A stretch of DNA of 64,000 nucleotides from Colwellia sp. RSH04 (lineage in GTDB: Bacteria; Pseudomonadota; Gammaproteobacteria; Enterobacterales; Alteromonadaceae): contig NZ_QXIO01000004.1 in assembly GCF_003545765.1 (NCBI RefSeq), positions 248,001 to 312,000 of the forward strand, written 5' to 3'. The first letter of the stretch is position 1. The number at the start of each line of letters is the position of its first letter. Under the pieces are notes generated by a model that was given only the letters and a program-made list of their open reading frames with translations, did not search any database and had not been told where the DNA came from. Made by a program: the position numbers and the translations under genes. Shown here piece by piece: positions 37,689 through 46,000 of the stretch.

Positions 37689-38735
37689 CTATCCTAAATA
37701 CTTAGATAAAAAAGGCCCTAAGAACTGACTTATGCGCAATGGTAACTTCTGCCACATGCGAATAAAGTATTTATACTTAGGATTATTTGGGCTTAGATTT
37801 GGTAACGATTCTGCTTTGACTAAGTGATAGTAATAAAAAAGAGGCTGTGGCTCCATCCCCCAGTTTTTCTTATATTTATAAGGGCCACTATCATTTTTAC
37901 TACGACCAAAATCAAACCATGTATAACCTTTTTCATTTGCATGGCATAGCACTTGATAATACATAAAGTCAGCACTTTTTAAATAGCGGGCATCATCATT
38001 GCCACCACCATAGTAAGGCAACACCTGATCATTATAATAAAAATTCATCACCGCACTTGATGGCTTGTTATCTTTACCTGCAATAATAGTAATATCAATA
38101 TCACCAGCAAAAACGTCCATTAAATTTTTAAAGTAACTTTTGCAAAAAATAGGAGTACCAAGGTTTCTATAGCTTGTTGACAATAAATGATAAAAATCGT
38201 CTAAGGAGGATTTGTCTTGAGTAATCTCACATGTCAGTTCATTTTTCAATGAGTGCCTAACAACAGCTCTTTGTTTTTTGCGGATGTTTTTTAAAATATC
38301 TTCAGGTGTATTCGCAATTTCACACCCAAAGGTACTATGGGCTTGTTTAAGCAACAATGAAGAGTTTTGCTGCGTTTTGTATCGTAACTCTAAATAATCA
38401 ACATTAAGTTGTTCCGCAAGTTCACAGGCTTTTTGTTCGAGAGCTCTTAATACTTCATCGTCTTTGGCTATCGCCCCACCATAAACACAAAAAGGTGTTG
38501 ATATAAGCGCATGGCCAAAAAGTGCACTCTTGACTTCAACAAGAGGTAAAATACCAGTAATTTCATCTTGCTGTTTTGAATATAAATAATAACAGTCGTG
38601 ATTAAATGTTTTTTCAATAACGGTTTTCCAACCACTTAAATGAAAAAAACTACCATGACCGTGCTCTTTAACAAAGCGATCCCATTGGTGGTTTTTTTCA
38701 GCTGATAACGTATTTATATTACACTGATTATTCAA
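37689..38735 (-). CDS. FemAB-family aminoacyltransferase-like protein, exosortase A-associated
   Basis: The 348-residue protein has the tandem GNAT-like fold of the FemAB family. Features are FFHLSGWKTVIEKTF near residue 31, the middle section QKKQRAVVRHSLKNEL-like KKQRAVVRHSLK near 153, SSAVMNFYYNDQVLPYYGGG, YYQVLCHANEKGYTWFDFGR and GPYKYKKNWGMEPQPLFYYY. FemAB enzymes in peptidoglycan synthesis transfer amino acids from aminoacyl-tRNA. The form in exosortase A loci has no proven reaction, but it may aminoacylate a sugar. It sits in a run of co-oriented genes between the deacetylase and sugar transferase. Confidence 0.88.
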   Translation of the reverse strand: MNNQCNINTLSAEKNHQWDRFVKEHGHGSFFHLSGWKTVIEKTFNHDCYYLYSKQQDEITGILPLVEVKSALFGHALISTPFCVYGGAIAKDDEVLRALEQKACELAEQLNVDYLELRYKTQQNSSLLLKQAHSTFGCEIANTPEDILKNIRKKQRAVVRHSLKNELTCEITQDKSSLDDFYHLLSTSYRNLGTPIFCKSYFKNLMDVFAGDIDITIIAGKDNKPSSAVMNFYYNDQVLPYYGGGNDDARYLKSADFMYYQVLCHANEKGYTWFDFGRSKNDSGPYKYKKNWGMEPQPLFYYYHLVKAESLPNLSPNNPKYKYFIRMWQKLPLRISQFLGPFLSKYLG

Positions 38736-38777
38736 GTTTCCATTCTCTACTAGTGATTGTTGCGTGTTGTTATTGCG

Positions 38778-39629
38778 CTATTTTTTGGCTAAATAAACAT
38801 TTCTCATGGTATCCCACTGATAATCCTTCAGCAGATTAACGACTTTTGCTTCCATTTTAGAGAGGTTTAAATAATGCCTTAATTTTGATTTTATTGTTGC
38901 CCCCTCAATACGTGGTTGATGAGGGTCTATTTCCCAAGGGTGAAAATAAAAACTATAGGGCTGTTGTTCTGTTTTCAAAAAGTTATCAATTCGCTTTTTC
39001 GACAACCAATAAGGATAAAGACGGAAATAGCCACCGCCACCTATACCAATATTCTTATCATTTTTTCGTACCGTAGGAATAGGGATTTCTATAATCCCCT
39101 CGGGCCTTGTATAACAAAAACGAGGCCATTTGGGTACGCCATATAAATCATGTTCTATAGGGTAAGTACTTGAGCTGTATTCAAAACCTAACTCTAGCAA
39201 CACATCGTATGCCCAAGTGTTGTCATCATTAATAGAAAAACTAGGCGCTCTGTACCCTGTTACAACTTGCCCTGATGCATCTTCAAGTAACTGCTTACTT
39301 AACTCAACATCTTGTTTGAATTGAGCACGATCCATATGACTAACTCGTTGATGTGCATAACCATGGCTTGCTAATTCATGCCCTTGCTCAACTATTGCCT
39401 TTATTAAATTAGGACAACGCTCAGCCACCCAACCTAAGGTAAAAAAAGTTCCTTTGGCATTGAATTGTTCAAAAAGTTCTAGCAACCGATAGACATTTGA
39501 CTCTACACGTAACTCTAAACTTGCCCAATCAGATTTATCTATGTTGTTTTCAAACGCAGAAACATGGAAGTAATCTTCGACATCAACGGTCATTACCTGC
39601 TTGTTAGGCATATTATCTAACTGCACCAT
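38778..39629 (-). CDS. Polysaccharide deacetylase, exosortase A locus subfamily
   Basis: From ATG 39629 the protein has 283 residues (start MVQLDNM). This start follows the upstream stop at 39631 by one base, and an AGGG lies at good spacing. The longer frame up to 39662 overlaps the sugar transferase gene. Features are VMTVDVEDYFHVSAFE, LELFEQFNAKGTFFTLGW, HELASHGYAHQRVSH with the metal-binding His residues, GYRAPSFSIN and FYFHPWEIDPHQP. This subfamily is typical of PEP-CTERM loci. It should deacetylate an amino sugar in the polymer or precursor. Three deacetylases are encoded in this array. Confidence 0.9.
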   Translation of the reverse strand: MVQLDNMPNKQVMTVDVEDYFHVSAFENNIDKSDWASLELRVESNVYRLLELFEQFNAKGTFFTLGWVAERCPNLIKAIVEQGHELASHGYAHQRVSHMDRAQFKQDVELSKQLLEDASGQVVTGYRAPSFSINDDNTWAYDVLLELGFEYSSSTYPIEHDLYGVPKWPRFCYTRPEGIIEIPIPTVRKNDKNIGIGGGGYFRLYPYWLSKKRIDNFLKTEQQPYSFYFHPWEIDPHQPRIEGATIKSKLRHYLNLSKMEAKVVNLLKDYQWDTMRNVYLAKK

Positions 39630-39630
39630 T

Positions 39631-41034
39631 TTAGCGCCCTTTACCAAACAACACGACTTCAACCGTTCTTATTAAAATAAGCAAATCGAGTAAAAAGCTA
39701 CGATGTTTAATATAATAAAGGTCATATTTTAACTTTTCTAAAGAGTCTTTTTCTGTAGCACCATAAGGGTATTTAAGTTGTGCCCAACCTGTTAGCCCTG
39801 GCTTAACGTTATGACGTTCATTGTAATAAGGTAAGCTATCAATTAGCTTATTTACAAACTCAGGACGTTCTGGGCGTGGCCCAACAAACCCCATATCTCC
39901 TCGCAAAACATTATAAATTTGAGGTAATTCATCAATACGATATTTGCGTAAGTAATGCCCTACCTTAGTGATACGATTGTCATTTTCACTAGCCATTTGA
40001 GCACCATTTTTTTCAGCATCTAATCGCATACTTCGAAATTTAATAATATTAAAGGAGTCACCATCAAGCCCTACCCGTTCTTGCTTATAAAACACAGGGG
40101 CATTAAAGCCCTCTGTAAATTTAATACATAAAACCGCTATCAACATAATAGGCCAAGTTAATAGCAACAAGAACAAAGCCATAAAGGCATTAAAAAGCCA
40201 ATCTAATGTATTACGTAAATGGTTGTTAGAAGCAAATCCATTAGAATATATCACCCAACTCGGGTATATTAAATTAACAGCTATTTGCCCTGTTTCACGC
40301 TCAATAAAATCTAAAATATCTGTTATTTCAATACCACGAATTTTGCACGCAAACAGTTCATCAACAGGCAGAGTATTTCGTCTTTCATCATTAGCGACCA
40401 CTATTTCATCTATTTCTTGTTCTAGCGCGTAATTTACTAGAGAAGTCTCTAGTTTAATTTTGGTTTCTTCTTTAATACCATCTTCTGAGTCACCATCCAT
40501 CACCACAAAACCATGAATGGTGAAATCTTGCCTATCAACATCACGACGCATTCTACGCTCAATAATTGCAGCACGATTACCTGCACCTAAAACCAATACA
40601 TTTGCTTTATTTAAGCCAAAAAAATTAACTTTAATTGTGATATAACGAAAGAGGCTAACAAACACCATACTCAATACTGATGCAATAGCCAGCACTTCAA
40701 TAGGTAGAACATAAGGACCATAAAAGGGGTTAATAATGGTGGTACAGAAAAAAGCAATGGCAACGCACATTAATAAGCGTCGAAACACACCTCGATAGTT
40801 TTCTCTTAATTTAGAGTTATAAAGACCAAGCGCGAGTGATGATAATTGATTAAACAGGGCAAAAATAATACCGTACAAAAGCAAGAAGCTATTGGGTACT
40901 TCTTGGGCACCGGTTACATTAAAAACATTATTAACATAAACAGCCAAAAAAAGAGCACATATAAACAATACTTGCTCTATCAAGATGAGTGACTTACTAC
41001 CCGCTGATAAATCCCTAAACTTAGAACTAGACAT
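39631..41034 (-). CDS. Initiating sugar-phosphate transferase (undecaprenyl-phosphate glycosyl-1-P transferase)
   Basis: The 467-residue protein is a polyprenyl-phosphate hexose-1-phosphate transferase of the exosortase A type. The N-terminal half has about four or five membrane helices and a nucleotide-binding-like central domain (NVLVLGAGNRAAIIERRMRR). The C-terminal catalytic domain has a membrane helix (LFLLLLTWPIMLIAVLCI), FYKQERVGLDGDSFNIIKFR, the catalytic D/E region VGHYLRKYRIDELPQIYNVL and GDMGFVGPRPERPEF. It transfers the first sugar phosphate to undecaprenyl phosphate and so starts the repeat unit. It is the first gene of the long minus-strand array, next to the divergent control region. 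Confidence 0.92.
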   Translation of the reverse strand: MSSSKFRDLSAGSKSLILIEQVLFICALFLAVYVNNVFNVTGAQEVPNSFLLLYGIIFALFNQLSSLALGLYNSKLRENYRGVFRRLLMCVAIAFFCTTIINPFYGPYVLPIEVLAIASVLSMVFVSLFRYITIKVNFFGLNKANVLVLGAGNRAAIIERRMRRDVDRQDFTIHGFVVMDGDSEDGIKEETKIKLETSLVNYALEQEIDEIVVANDERRNTLPVDELFACKIRGIEITDILDFIERETGQIAVNLIYPSWVIYSNGFASNNHLRNTLDWLFNAFMALFLLLLTWPIMLIAVLCIKFTEGFNAPVFYKQERVGLDGDSFNIIKFRSMRLDAEKNGAQMASENDNRITKVGHYLRKYRIDELPQIYNVLRGDMGFVGPRPERPEFVNKLIDSLPYYNERHNVKPGLTGWAQLKYPYGATEKDSLEKLKYDLYYIKHRSFLLDLLILIRTVEVVLFGKGR

Positions 41035-41081
41035 GGATGGCTAGAATCCTTACATAATATTCCATAAAGTCAATCAGTTAA

Positions 41082-41115
41082 CTTGATACACATCAAGACT
41101 CATCACTAAAAGTGA
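41082..41115. promoter_or_regulatory. Pair of small palindromes in divergent control region
   Basis: CTTGAT-acac-ATCAAG at 41082-41097 and TCACT-aaa-AGTGA at 41103-41115 are two perfect inverted repeats five bases apart. They lie in the 218-bp gap between the two divergent polysaccharide transcription units. They could be operators for a regulator or part of a leader. They are recognised as sequence only, with no known binding factor. Confidence 0.4.
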
Positions 41116-41176
41116 GGCAATTCTAACAAAATTGTCACTAATGTTAACGATTAATTTACACTTGTGAATTTTAAAT

Positions 41177-41206
41177 TTGTTAAAAACATCAAAAATGCAA
41201 TACAAT
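41177..41206 (+). promoter_or_regulatory. Probable sigma-70 promoter of the export/chain-length operon
   Basis: TTGTTA at 41177-41182 and TACAAT at 41201-41206 are 18 bases apart, a good -35/-10 pair. They lie about 50 bases before the export lipoprotein gene. No sigma-54-type TGGCAC/TTGC pair was seen in this gap. Confidence 0.5.
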
Positions 41207-41252
41207 TATATCCTGAATAAAAATTATTTTTACGTAATGAAGGTGATAAACC

Positions 41253-41891
41253 ATGGATATACGTTTTACCGAAGTACTTAAAGTACTCATTTTTACTGCT
41301 TGTACTTACTTTCTATCAGGCTGTAGTTCTAACAATACTTTGCCATCAGCAACATTACACCCATCAAATGCCGTTGATATAAACTCATATAAATATCTCA
41401 TTGGCGCAGGTGATGTATTAAACATTTTTGTTTGGCGAAACCCTGAAGTATCAGGATCTTTTGTTGTTAGACCTGATGGCATGATTACAACTTCGCTTGT
41501 TGAAGATATTCCTGTTGCAGGCAAAACGCCAACAGAGTTAGCTCGTTCAATAGAAGAAATCCTAGCAACCTACCTCAGAGACCCAGTTGTAACTGTTACT
41601 GTTAATAATTTTGTTGGCCCATTTAGCGAGCAAATAAGAGTTATTGGTGAAGCCGCACAACCTCAAGCTATTAACTATACCCAGCATATGACCTTGCTTG
41701 ATGTCATGATCAAAGTTGGTGGCTTAACAGAGTTTGCCGATGGTGATGATGCGGTATTAATTCGTATTGAAAATGGAAAACAAACTCAATATGAAATATC
41801 AATTGATGAGCTATTAAAAGAAGGTGATATCACTGCTAACGTAGACATGTTTCCTGGCGATATTATTATAATTCCAGAAGCATGGTTTTAA
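41253..41891 (+). CDS. Polysaccharide export lipoprotein, exosortase A-associated
   Basis: The 212-residue protein is a Wza-type polysaccharide export protein of the short exosortase A form. A lipoprotein signal ends FLSGC, with the lipidated Cys at about residue 24. The Poly_export domain (YLIGAGDVLNIFVWRNPEVS, VRPDGMITTSLVEDIPVAGK) is followed by an SLBB segment (RVIGEAAQPQAINY, LLDVMIKVGGLTEFADG). Such proteins oligomerise in the outer membrane or periplasm as the exit channel. It is the first gene of the plus-strand set, with a promoter-like sequence upstream and AGGTG before the ATG. Confidence 0.92.
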   Translation: MDIRFTEVLKVLIFTACTYFLSGCSSNNTLPSATLHPSNAVDINSYKYLIGAGDVLNIFVWRNPEVSGSFVVRPDGMITTSLVEDIPVAGKTPTELARSIEEILATYLRDPVVTVTVNNFVGPFSEQIRVIGEAAQPQAINYTQHMTLLDVMIKVGGLTEFADGDDAVLIRIENGKQTQYEISIDELLKEGDITANVDMFPGDIIIIPEAWF

Positions 41892-41972
41892 TTAATTATT
41901 ACTCACAGAATCAAGGGAAGCGGTAACATCTTCACGATACCGTCAACAAGTTAAAGGATTTAAAGGTTAGGA

Positions 41973-43565
41973 ATGCAAGAAATACTCGAAGAAATTATCG
42001 ACTACCTAAAAGGAATTTGGCTTAAACGTCGATATATTATTATAGCAACATGGCTTATTTGCCCTTTAGGTTGGTATTTTGTTGCTAAAATGCCTAATGT
42101 TTATCAGTCTGAAGCAAGAGTGTATGTTGATACTCAATCGCTTTTAAGGCCTCTACTTAAAGGTATCACTGTAGAAAACAATCCTAACACCCAAATTCGA
42201 TTAATGATCAAAACGCTTTTGAGCCGTCCAAATCTAGAGCGCATATCAAGAATGACAGACTTAGATGTTCAAGCAACAACATCTGAAGAGTACGAAGCCA
42301 TCCTCAATGGATTGAAAAAAAAGCTGAAAATATCTAAGGGCGGAAGAGAAAATATTTATACTCTATCTATTGAGGACAGAGATCCAAATATTGCTAAAAA
42401 TATTGTTCAATCAGCATTAACCGTATTTATCGAAAATACTTTAGGTGAAACGCGAAATGATTCTGATAGCGCACAAAAATTCTTAAACGCTCAAATTAAA
42501 GATTATGAATTACGTTTATCTGCAGCTGAAGCAAGATTAACCAGCTTCAAACAAAAATACAGTGGTATTTTACCTAATCAATCTGGCGGCTATTACAACA
42601 AACTTAATTCGAGTAAGGAAAAGTTAAAAGCCATTGAACTTGAAATTCTTGAAAACAAAACTCGTCTAGAATCAGCAAAGCAACAATTATCACAATCAAT
42701 CTCTGCAACAGCGCAATCGAGCAGTGATAACAAAATAAAAAGTGATAATGCAATACAAACAACCTTTGATGAAAGAATTAATGAACTAGAAGCCCAGCTT
42801 GACATGCTGAAATTGCGCTACACAGACAAGCACCCTGACGTAAGAGAAGTTACTCGTCGTCTCGAATTACTAAAAGAACAACGTACTGATGAGATTGAAA
42901 AGTACTTAGCACAAGATACGACAAACCCTAATAACTTAAAGCGTTTGAATGCAAACCCAGTTATTCAAGAGGTTCAAATTCAAGTTAATCAGTTAGAGAA
43001 TCATATTGCCTCACTTAATGTCAGAGCAGATGATTATCGTCAACGTGTTATTGAATTAGAAAGCAAAATACATACTCTACCCGAAATTGAAGCAGAGTTG
43101 GTTGCATTAAACCGTGGCTATAACATCACTAAAGGTAAATACGAAGAGCTTTTATCAAGAAAGGAAACAGCTCAACTAGCCCAGCAAGCAGATGAAACAA
43201 CAGATAAAATTCAATTTAGAGTGATTGATCCCCCTAGAGCAGCAAATAAACCTTCTGGACCTCCTCGTTATATTTTCTTTGCCATAGTCACTATTTTCGG
43301 CGCAGGTGTTGGTATTGCTCTTTCATTAGTCATGAGCCAAATTACCCCGCTGGCTACATCAACATCGCAATTAACCAAAATAACAGGGGTTCCTATCTTT
43401 GGAGTAGTGTCTGCAAATGAAAACTTAGGTTTACAAAAGTGGCACCGCAAGAAAACATTGATATTTATTGGCTCAAATTTACTGTTGCTTGCCTTATTAT
43501 GTGGCTTTATAAGTTACTTTTTATTCCCAGACATTATTCAAGCCCCATTAAAAAGGATTTTTTAA
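41973..43565 (+). CDS. Polysaccharide chain-length determinant (Wzz-like), exosortase A locus
   Basis: The 530-residue protein is a polysaccharide co-polymerase. It has a membrane helix near residues 22-39 (RYIIIATWLICPLGWYFVA), a Wzz domain (VYQSEARVYVDTQSLLRPLL), a long coiled coil (about residues 170-400) and further C-terminal helices (IFFAIVTIFGAGVGIALSLV and the final hydrophobic segment). The Pro/Gly-rich PPRAANKPSGPPR just before the helix is typical of this family. It sets the polymer length and works with the tyrosine kinase encoded next, only 3 bases downstream. It has no kinase domain of its own. Confidence 0.92.
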   Translation: MQEILEEIIDYLKGIWLKRRYIIIATWLICPLGWYFVAKMPNVYQSEARVYVDTQSLLRPLLKGITVENNPNTQIRLMIKTLLSRPNLERISRMTDLDVQATTSEEYEAILNGLKKKLKISKGGRENIYTLSIEDRDPNIAKNIVQSALTVFIENTLGETRNDSDSAQKFLNAQIKDYELRLSAAEARLTSFKQKYSGILPNQSGGYYNKLNSSKEKLKAIELEILENKTRLESAKQQLSQSISATAQSSSDNKIKSDNAIQTTFDERINELEAQLDMLKLRYTDKHPDVREVTRRLELLKEQRTDEIEKYLAQDTTNPNNLKRLNANPVIQEVQIQVNQLENHIASLNVRADDYRQRVIELESKIHTLPEIEAELVALNRGYNITKGKYEELLSRKETAQLAQQADETTDKIQFRVIDPPRAANKPSGPPRYIFFAIVTIFGAGVGIALSLVMSQITPLATSTSQLTKITGVPIFGVVSANENLGLQKWHRKKTLIFIGSNLLLLALLCGFISYFLFPDIIQAPLKRIF

Positions 43566-43568
43566 GTC

Positions 43569-44435
43569 ATGAGTACCATTGAAAAAGCCTTGGCTAAACA
43601 AAAACTCGCTGAGCAAACCGTTGATAAAGTACAAGAGGTTATTAAACCGACCAACTTAATTAACGATATTCCAGAAAGTACGGCGAGCTTAAATAAAGAA
43701 ATTATTAGTTTAAATGGTAAAAGGTTAAATGAACGCGGTTTTATTTATAGCCCCGATAGTACACATCATATTCAAGAAGAATTTCGTCATATAAAACGAA
43801 AGTTATTAAACAATGCTTTTGGTTTAGCTTCAAAAACATTAACCAACAGCAATTTGATTATGGTGACAAGTTCAAAGCCTAATGAAGGTAAAACTTATGT
43901 TGCAATTAATTTAGCGTTAAGTATTGCTCTTGAACAAGATAAAACCGTGCTTTTGGTTGATGCCGACGTATTAAGGCCTAGTCTTCACAGAGAGCTAGAA
44001 TTTGAAAGTAAAAAAGGCTTATTAGAATATTTGCTTGCAGAAGCCCCTTCAATATCAGACATTATTTACAGCACTAACATTGATAATTTAAAGTTAATTC
44101 CTGCTGGTAAACCACACCATTTGACCAATGAATTACTTGCTAGCGAGCGTATGGAAAAATTAGCAAGGGAATTAGCTAGTCGTTACCCTGATCGGATCGT
44201 GATATTTGACTGCCCACCAATACTAGGAGTCACAGAAACACCCGTTCTTTCAGATCTTGTAGGGCAAGCGGTAGTGGTAGTAGAAGAGTCTAAAACAAAA
44301 ACTGATGATGTAAAAAGAGCTGTATCGCAACTCAATGAAGACATGGCCATTGGTCTTGTCATGAATAAGACGATTAGATCTAAAAAGGATGTCTATGGCT
44401 ATTACGGTTATGGCTACGGTAAAAAGCACCAATAA
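43569..44435 (+). CDS. Tyrosine autokinase of the exosortase A locus (CpsD/CapB-like)
   Basis: The 288-residue cytosolic BY-kinase drives the chain-length protein by cycles of autophosphorylation. Motifs are Walker A SSKPNEGKTY near residues 101-110, Walker A' LLVDADVLRP near 137-146, and Walker B IVIFDCPP near 213. The C-terminus carries the tyrosine-rich cluster YGYYGYGYG followed by KKHQ, the phosphorylation tail. An N-terminal helix links it to the membrane partner. The DNA encoding the tyrosine cluster is also read as the N-terminal codons of the next gene, which overlaps by about 41 bases. All features support the family. Confidence 0.93.
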   Translation: MSTIEKALAKQKLAEQTVDKVQEVIKPTNLINDIPESTASLNKEIISLNGKRLNERGFIYSPDSTHHIQEEFRHIKRKLLNNAFGLASKTLTNSNLIMVTSSKPNEGKTYVAINLALSIALEQDKTVLLVDADVLRPSLHRELEFESKKGLLEYLLAEAPSISDIIYSTNIDNLKLIPAGKPHHLTNELLASERMEKLARELASRYPDRIVIFDCPPILGVTETPVLSDLVGQAVVVVEESKTKTDDVKRAVSQLNEDMAIGLVMNKTIRSKKDVYGYYGYGYGKKHQ

Positions 44436-45999
44436 AATAATACCGACTAGCGCGTTAATATGCTTTTTGTTAACACCTGCTCCCATTTGGGCAGGTGAAT
44501 GGACTTTTGAGCCAAATATAGGCTTAACAGAAACATATACTAATAACGTTGAATTATCGCCTAATAGCAAGCAATCAAGTTTAGTAAGCCAAGCTTTTAT
44601 TGGCTTAAATACTGATTATAAATCAAAGTATTTTGACTTTGCATTCAAAGGAACAGAAACCTATGCAGCGTTTAGTCATGACAGTGACATTAACGATGAC
44701 TTTCAAGAGGCTCAAGTTGATAGCCGGCTTTTTATCGGCGACACTGGCTTACAAATAATAGCCTCTTCTTCTATTGAAAATATAAGCAAAAATGACACTG
44801 ACAATAGCTTGGCCGATCTAGTCTCTGGCGATACTATTCAGCAGCAACGACATAATGCTGGCTTAGAGTATAATGTCTTTAATACTGACTTTTCTATCAC
44901 CTCATCTATTACTTATAATATTACTAACACTGAAGATAATATTGGTGAATACGAAGGTTACTCTTTTGATTTAATAACCAAAAATGGTAGAAGTGCGCGT
45001 AATGTTTTTTGGCAAGTAGATGCCGAGTTTGATCAAAGAGAAAATAAAGATTTTAATGGTAAAAGTTACTCGATTGAAGCTAAAGTAGGCGCAATTACTT
45101 CCTATCGTATTAATCCTTTTATTCGAGCCTATGATGAAGACTTAACAGGTAATATACTGGGCGCGAACAGCAACAATAGCACTCCTTCAATTGGCCCTGG
45201 TATTCGGTGGTTACCCACGGATCATTTCTTTATCGATATCGCCTATAATTTTGTCGATGAAAATATCTCTAATTCTGATGACTATGTCTCGACCAGTATA
45301 AACTGGAAGCCCTCTGCCCGAACATTTCTCAGTGCTGGTTACAGCCAACGATTTTATGGTGACTCCTATGACTTCAGTTTTTCCCATAAAAATAAACGCC
45401 TAACCAACAGAATAACCTATGTAGAAAGTCTTGAAGCCTTTGATAGAAATACCTTTATTGAAACTGATTTAGGGGTATTTTTATGCCCAAGTAGTGATAT
45501 TGAACTATCCAGCCCTGCTGATTGCTTTGTTACCAATACACCTAATATTCCAGACAGCTATACCTATACGACTTTTACTAGCCTTACTCCTGTGGAGAAT
45601 AATGAATTTACACTCAATAAAAGGTTAGGCTGGAAGTCAATCTTAGCCTTATCTAGAACTACCTTTACTTTTGACATATCAACTAGAGATAGGGAACCAT
45701 TAAGCTCTGGTGTTGTAGACAGTTACCTTAATATTTCCTTTGATATTAGTAGAAAGTTTAGCCCTATAAGTACAATAAACTTCAAAACTCGTTATAGCGA
45801 AAATATTTATAACAAAAACAATCCTGATGGTGCTGGTCAAAAAGATAAATATAAAGTTTTAACAGCGACTTATAACAGAGAGTTAGCGGATTCAATTTCA
45901 AGTTTTATCTCTATACAATTACTAGACAGAGAATCAACCCGAGTTGATCGGAATTATCAAGAAGCGAGAGCTTCACTAAATATAACAAAAGATTTTTAA
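44395..45999 (+). CDS. Outer-membrane beta-barrel protein, PEP-CTERM locus type
   Basis: About 534 residues from ATG 44395. The earliest ATG (44389) abuts the ribosome site AAAAAGGA (44382-44389), whereas 44395 has proper spacing of 6 bases, so it is the better start. A signal peptide (ending PAPIWA) precedes EWTFEPNIGLTETYTNNVEL. The mature protein alternates polar and hydrophobic residues and ends SLNITKDF, with a terminal Phe typical of barrels. It matches an uncharacterised family found beside exosortase A polysaccharide genes and probably helps export across the outer membrane. That role is inferred. It overlaps the kinase gene at its start and lies one base before the ATPase gene. Confidence 0.8.
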   Translation: MAITVMATVKSTNKIIPTSALICFLLTPAPIWAGEWTFEPNIGLTETYTNNVELSPNSKQSSLVSQAFIGLNTDYKSKYFDFAFKGTETYAAFSHDSDINDDFQEAQVDSRLFIGDTGLQIIASSSIENISKNDTDNSLADLVSGDTIQQQRHNAGLEYNVFNTDFSITSSITYNITNTEDNIGEYEGYSFDLITKNGRSARNVFWQVDAEFDQRENKDFNGKSYSIEAKVGAITSYRINPFIRAYDEDLTGNILGANSNNSTPSIGPGIRWLPTDHFFIDIAYNFVDENISNSDDYVSTSINWKPSARTFLSAGYSQRFYGDSYDFSFSHKNKRLTNRITYVESLEAFDRNTFIETDLGVFLCPSSDIELSSPADCFVTNTPNIPDSYTYTTFTSLTPVENNEFTLNKRLGWKSILALSRTTFTFDISTRDREPLSSGVVDSYLNISFDISRKFSPISTINFKTRYSENIYNKNNPDGAGQKDKYKVLTATYNRELADSISSFISIQLLDRESTRVDRNYQEARASLNITKDF

Positions 46000-46000
46000 C

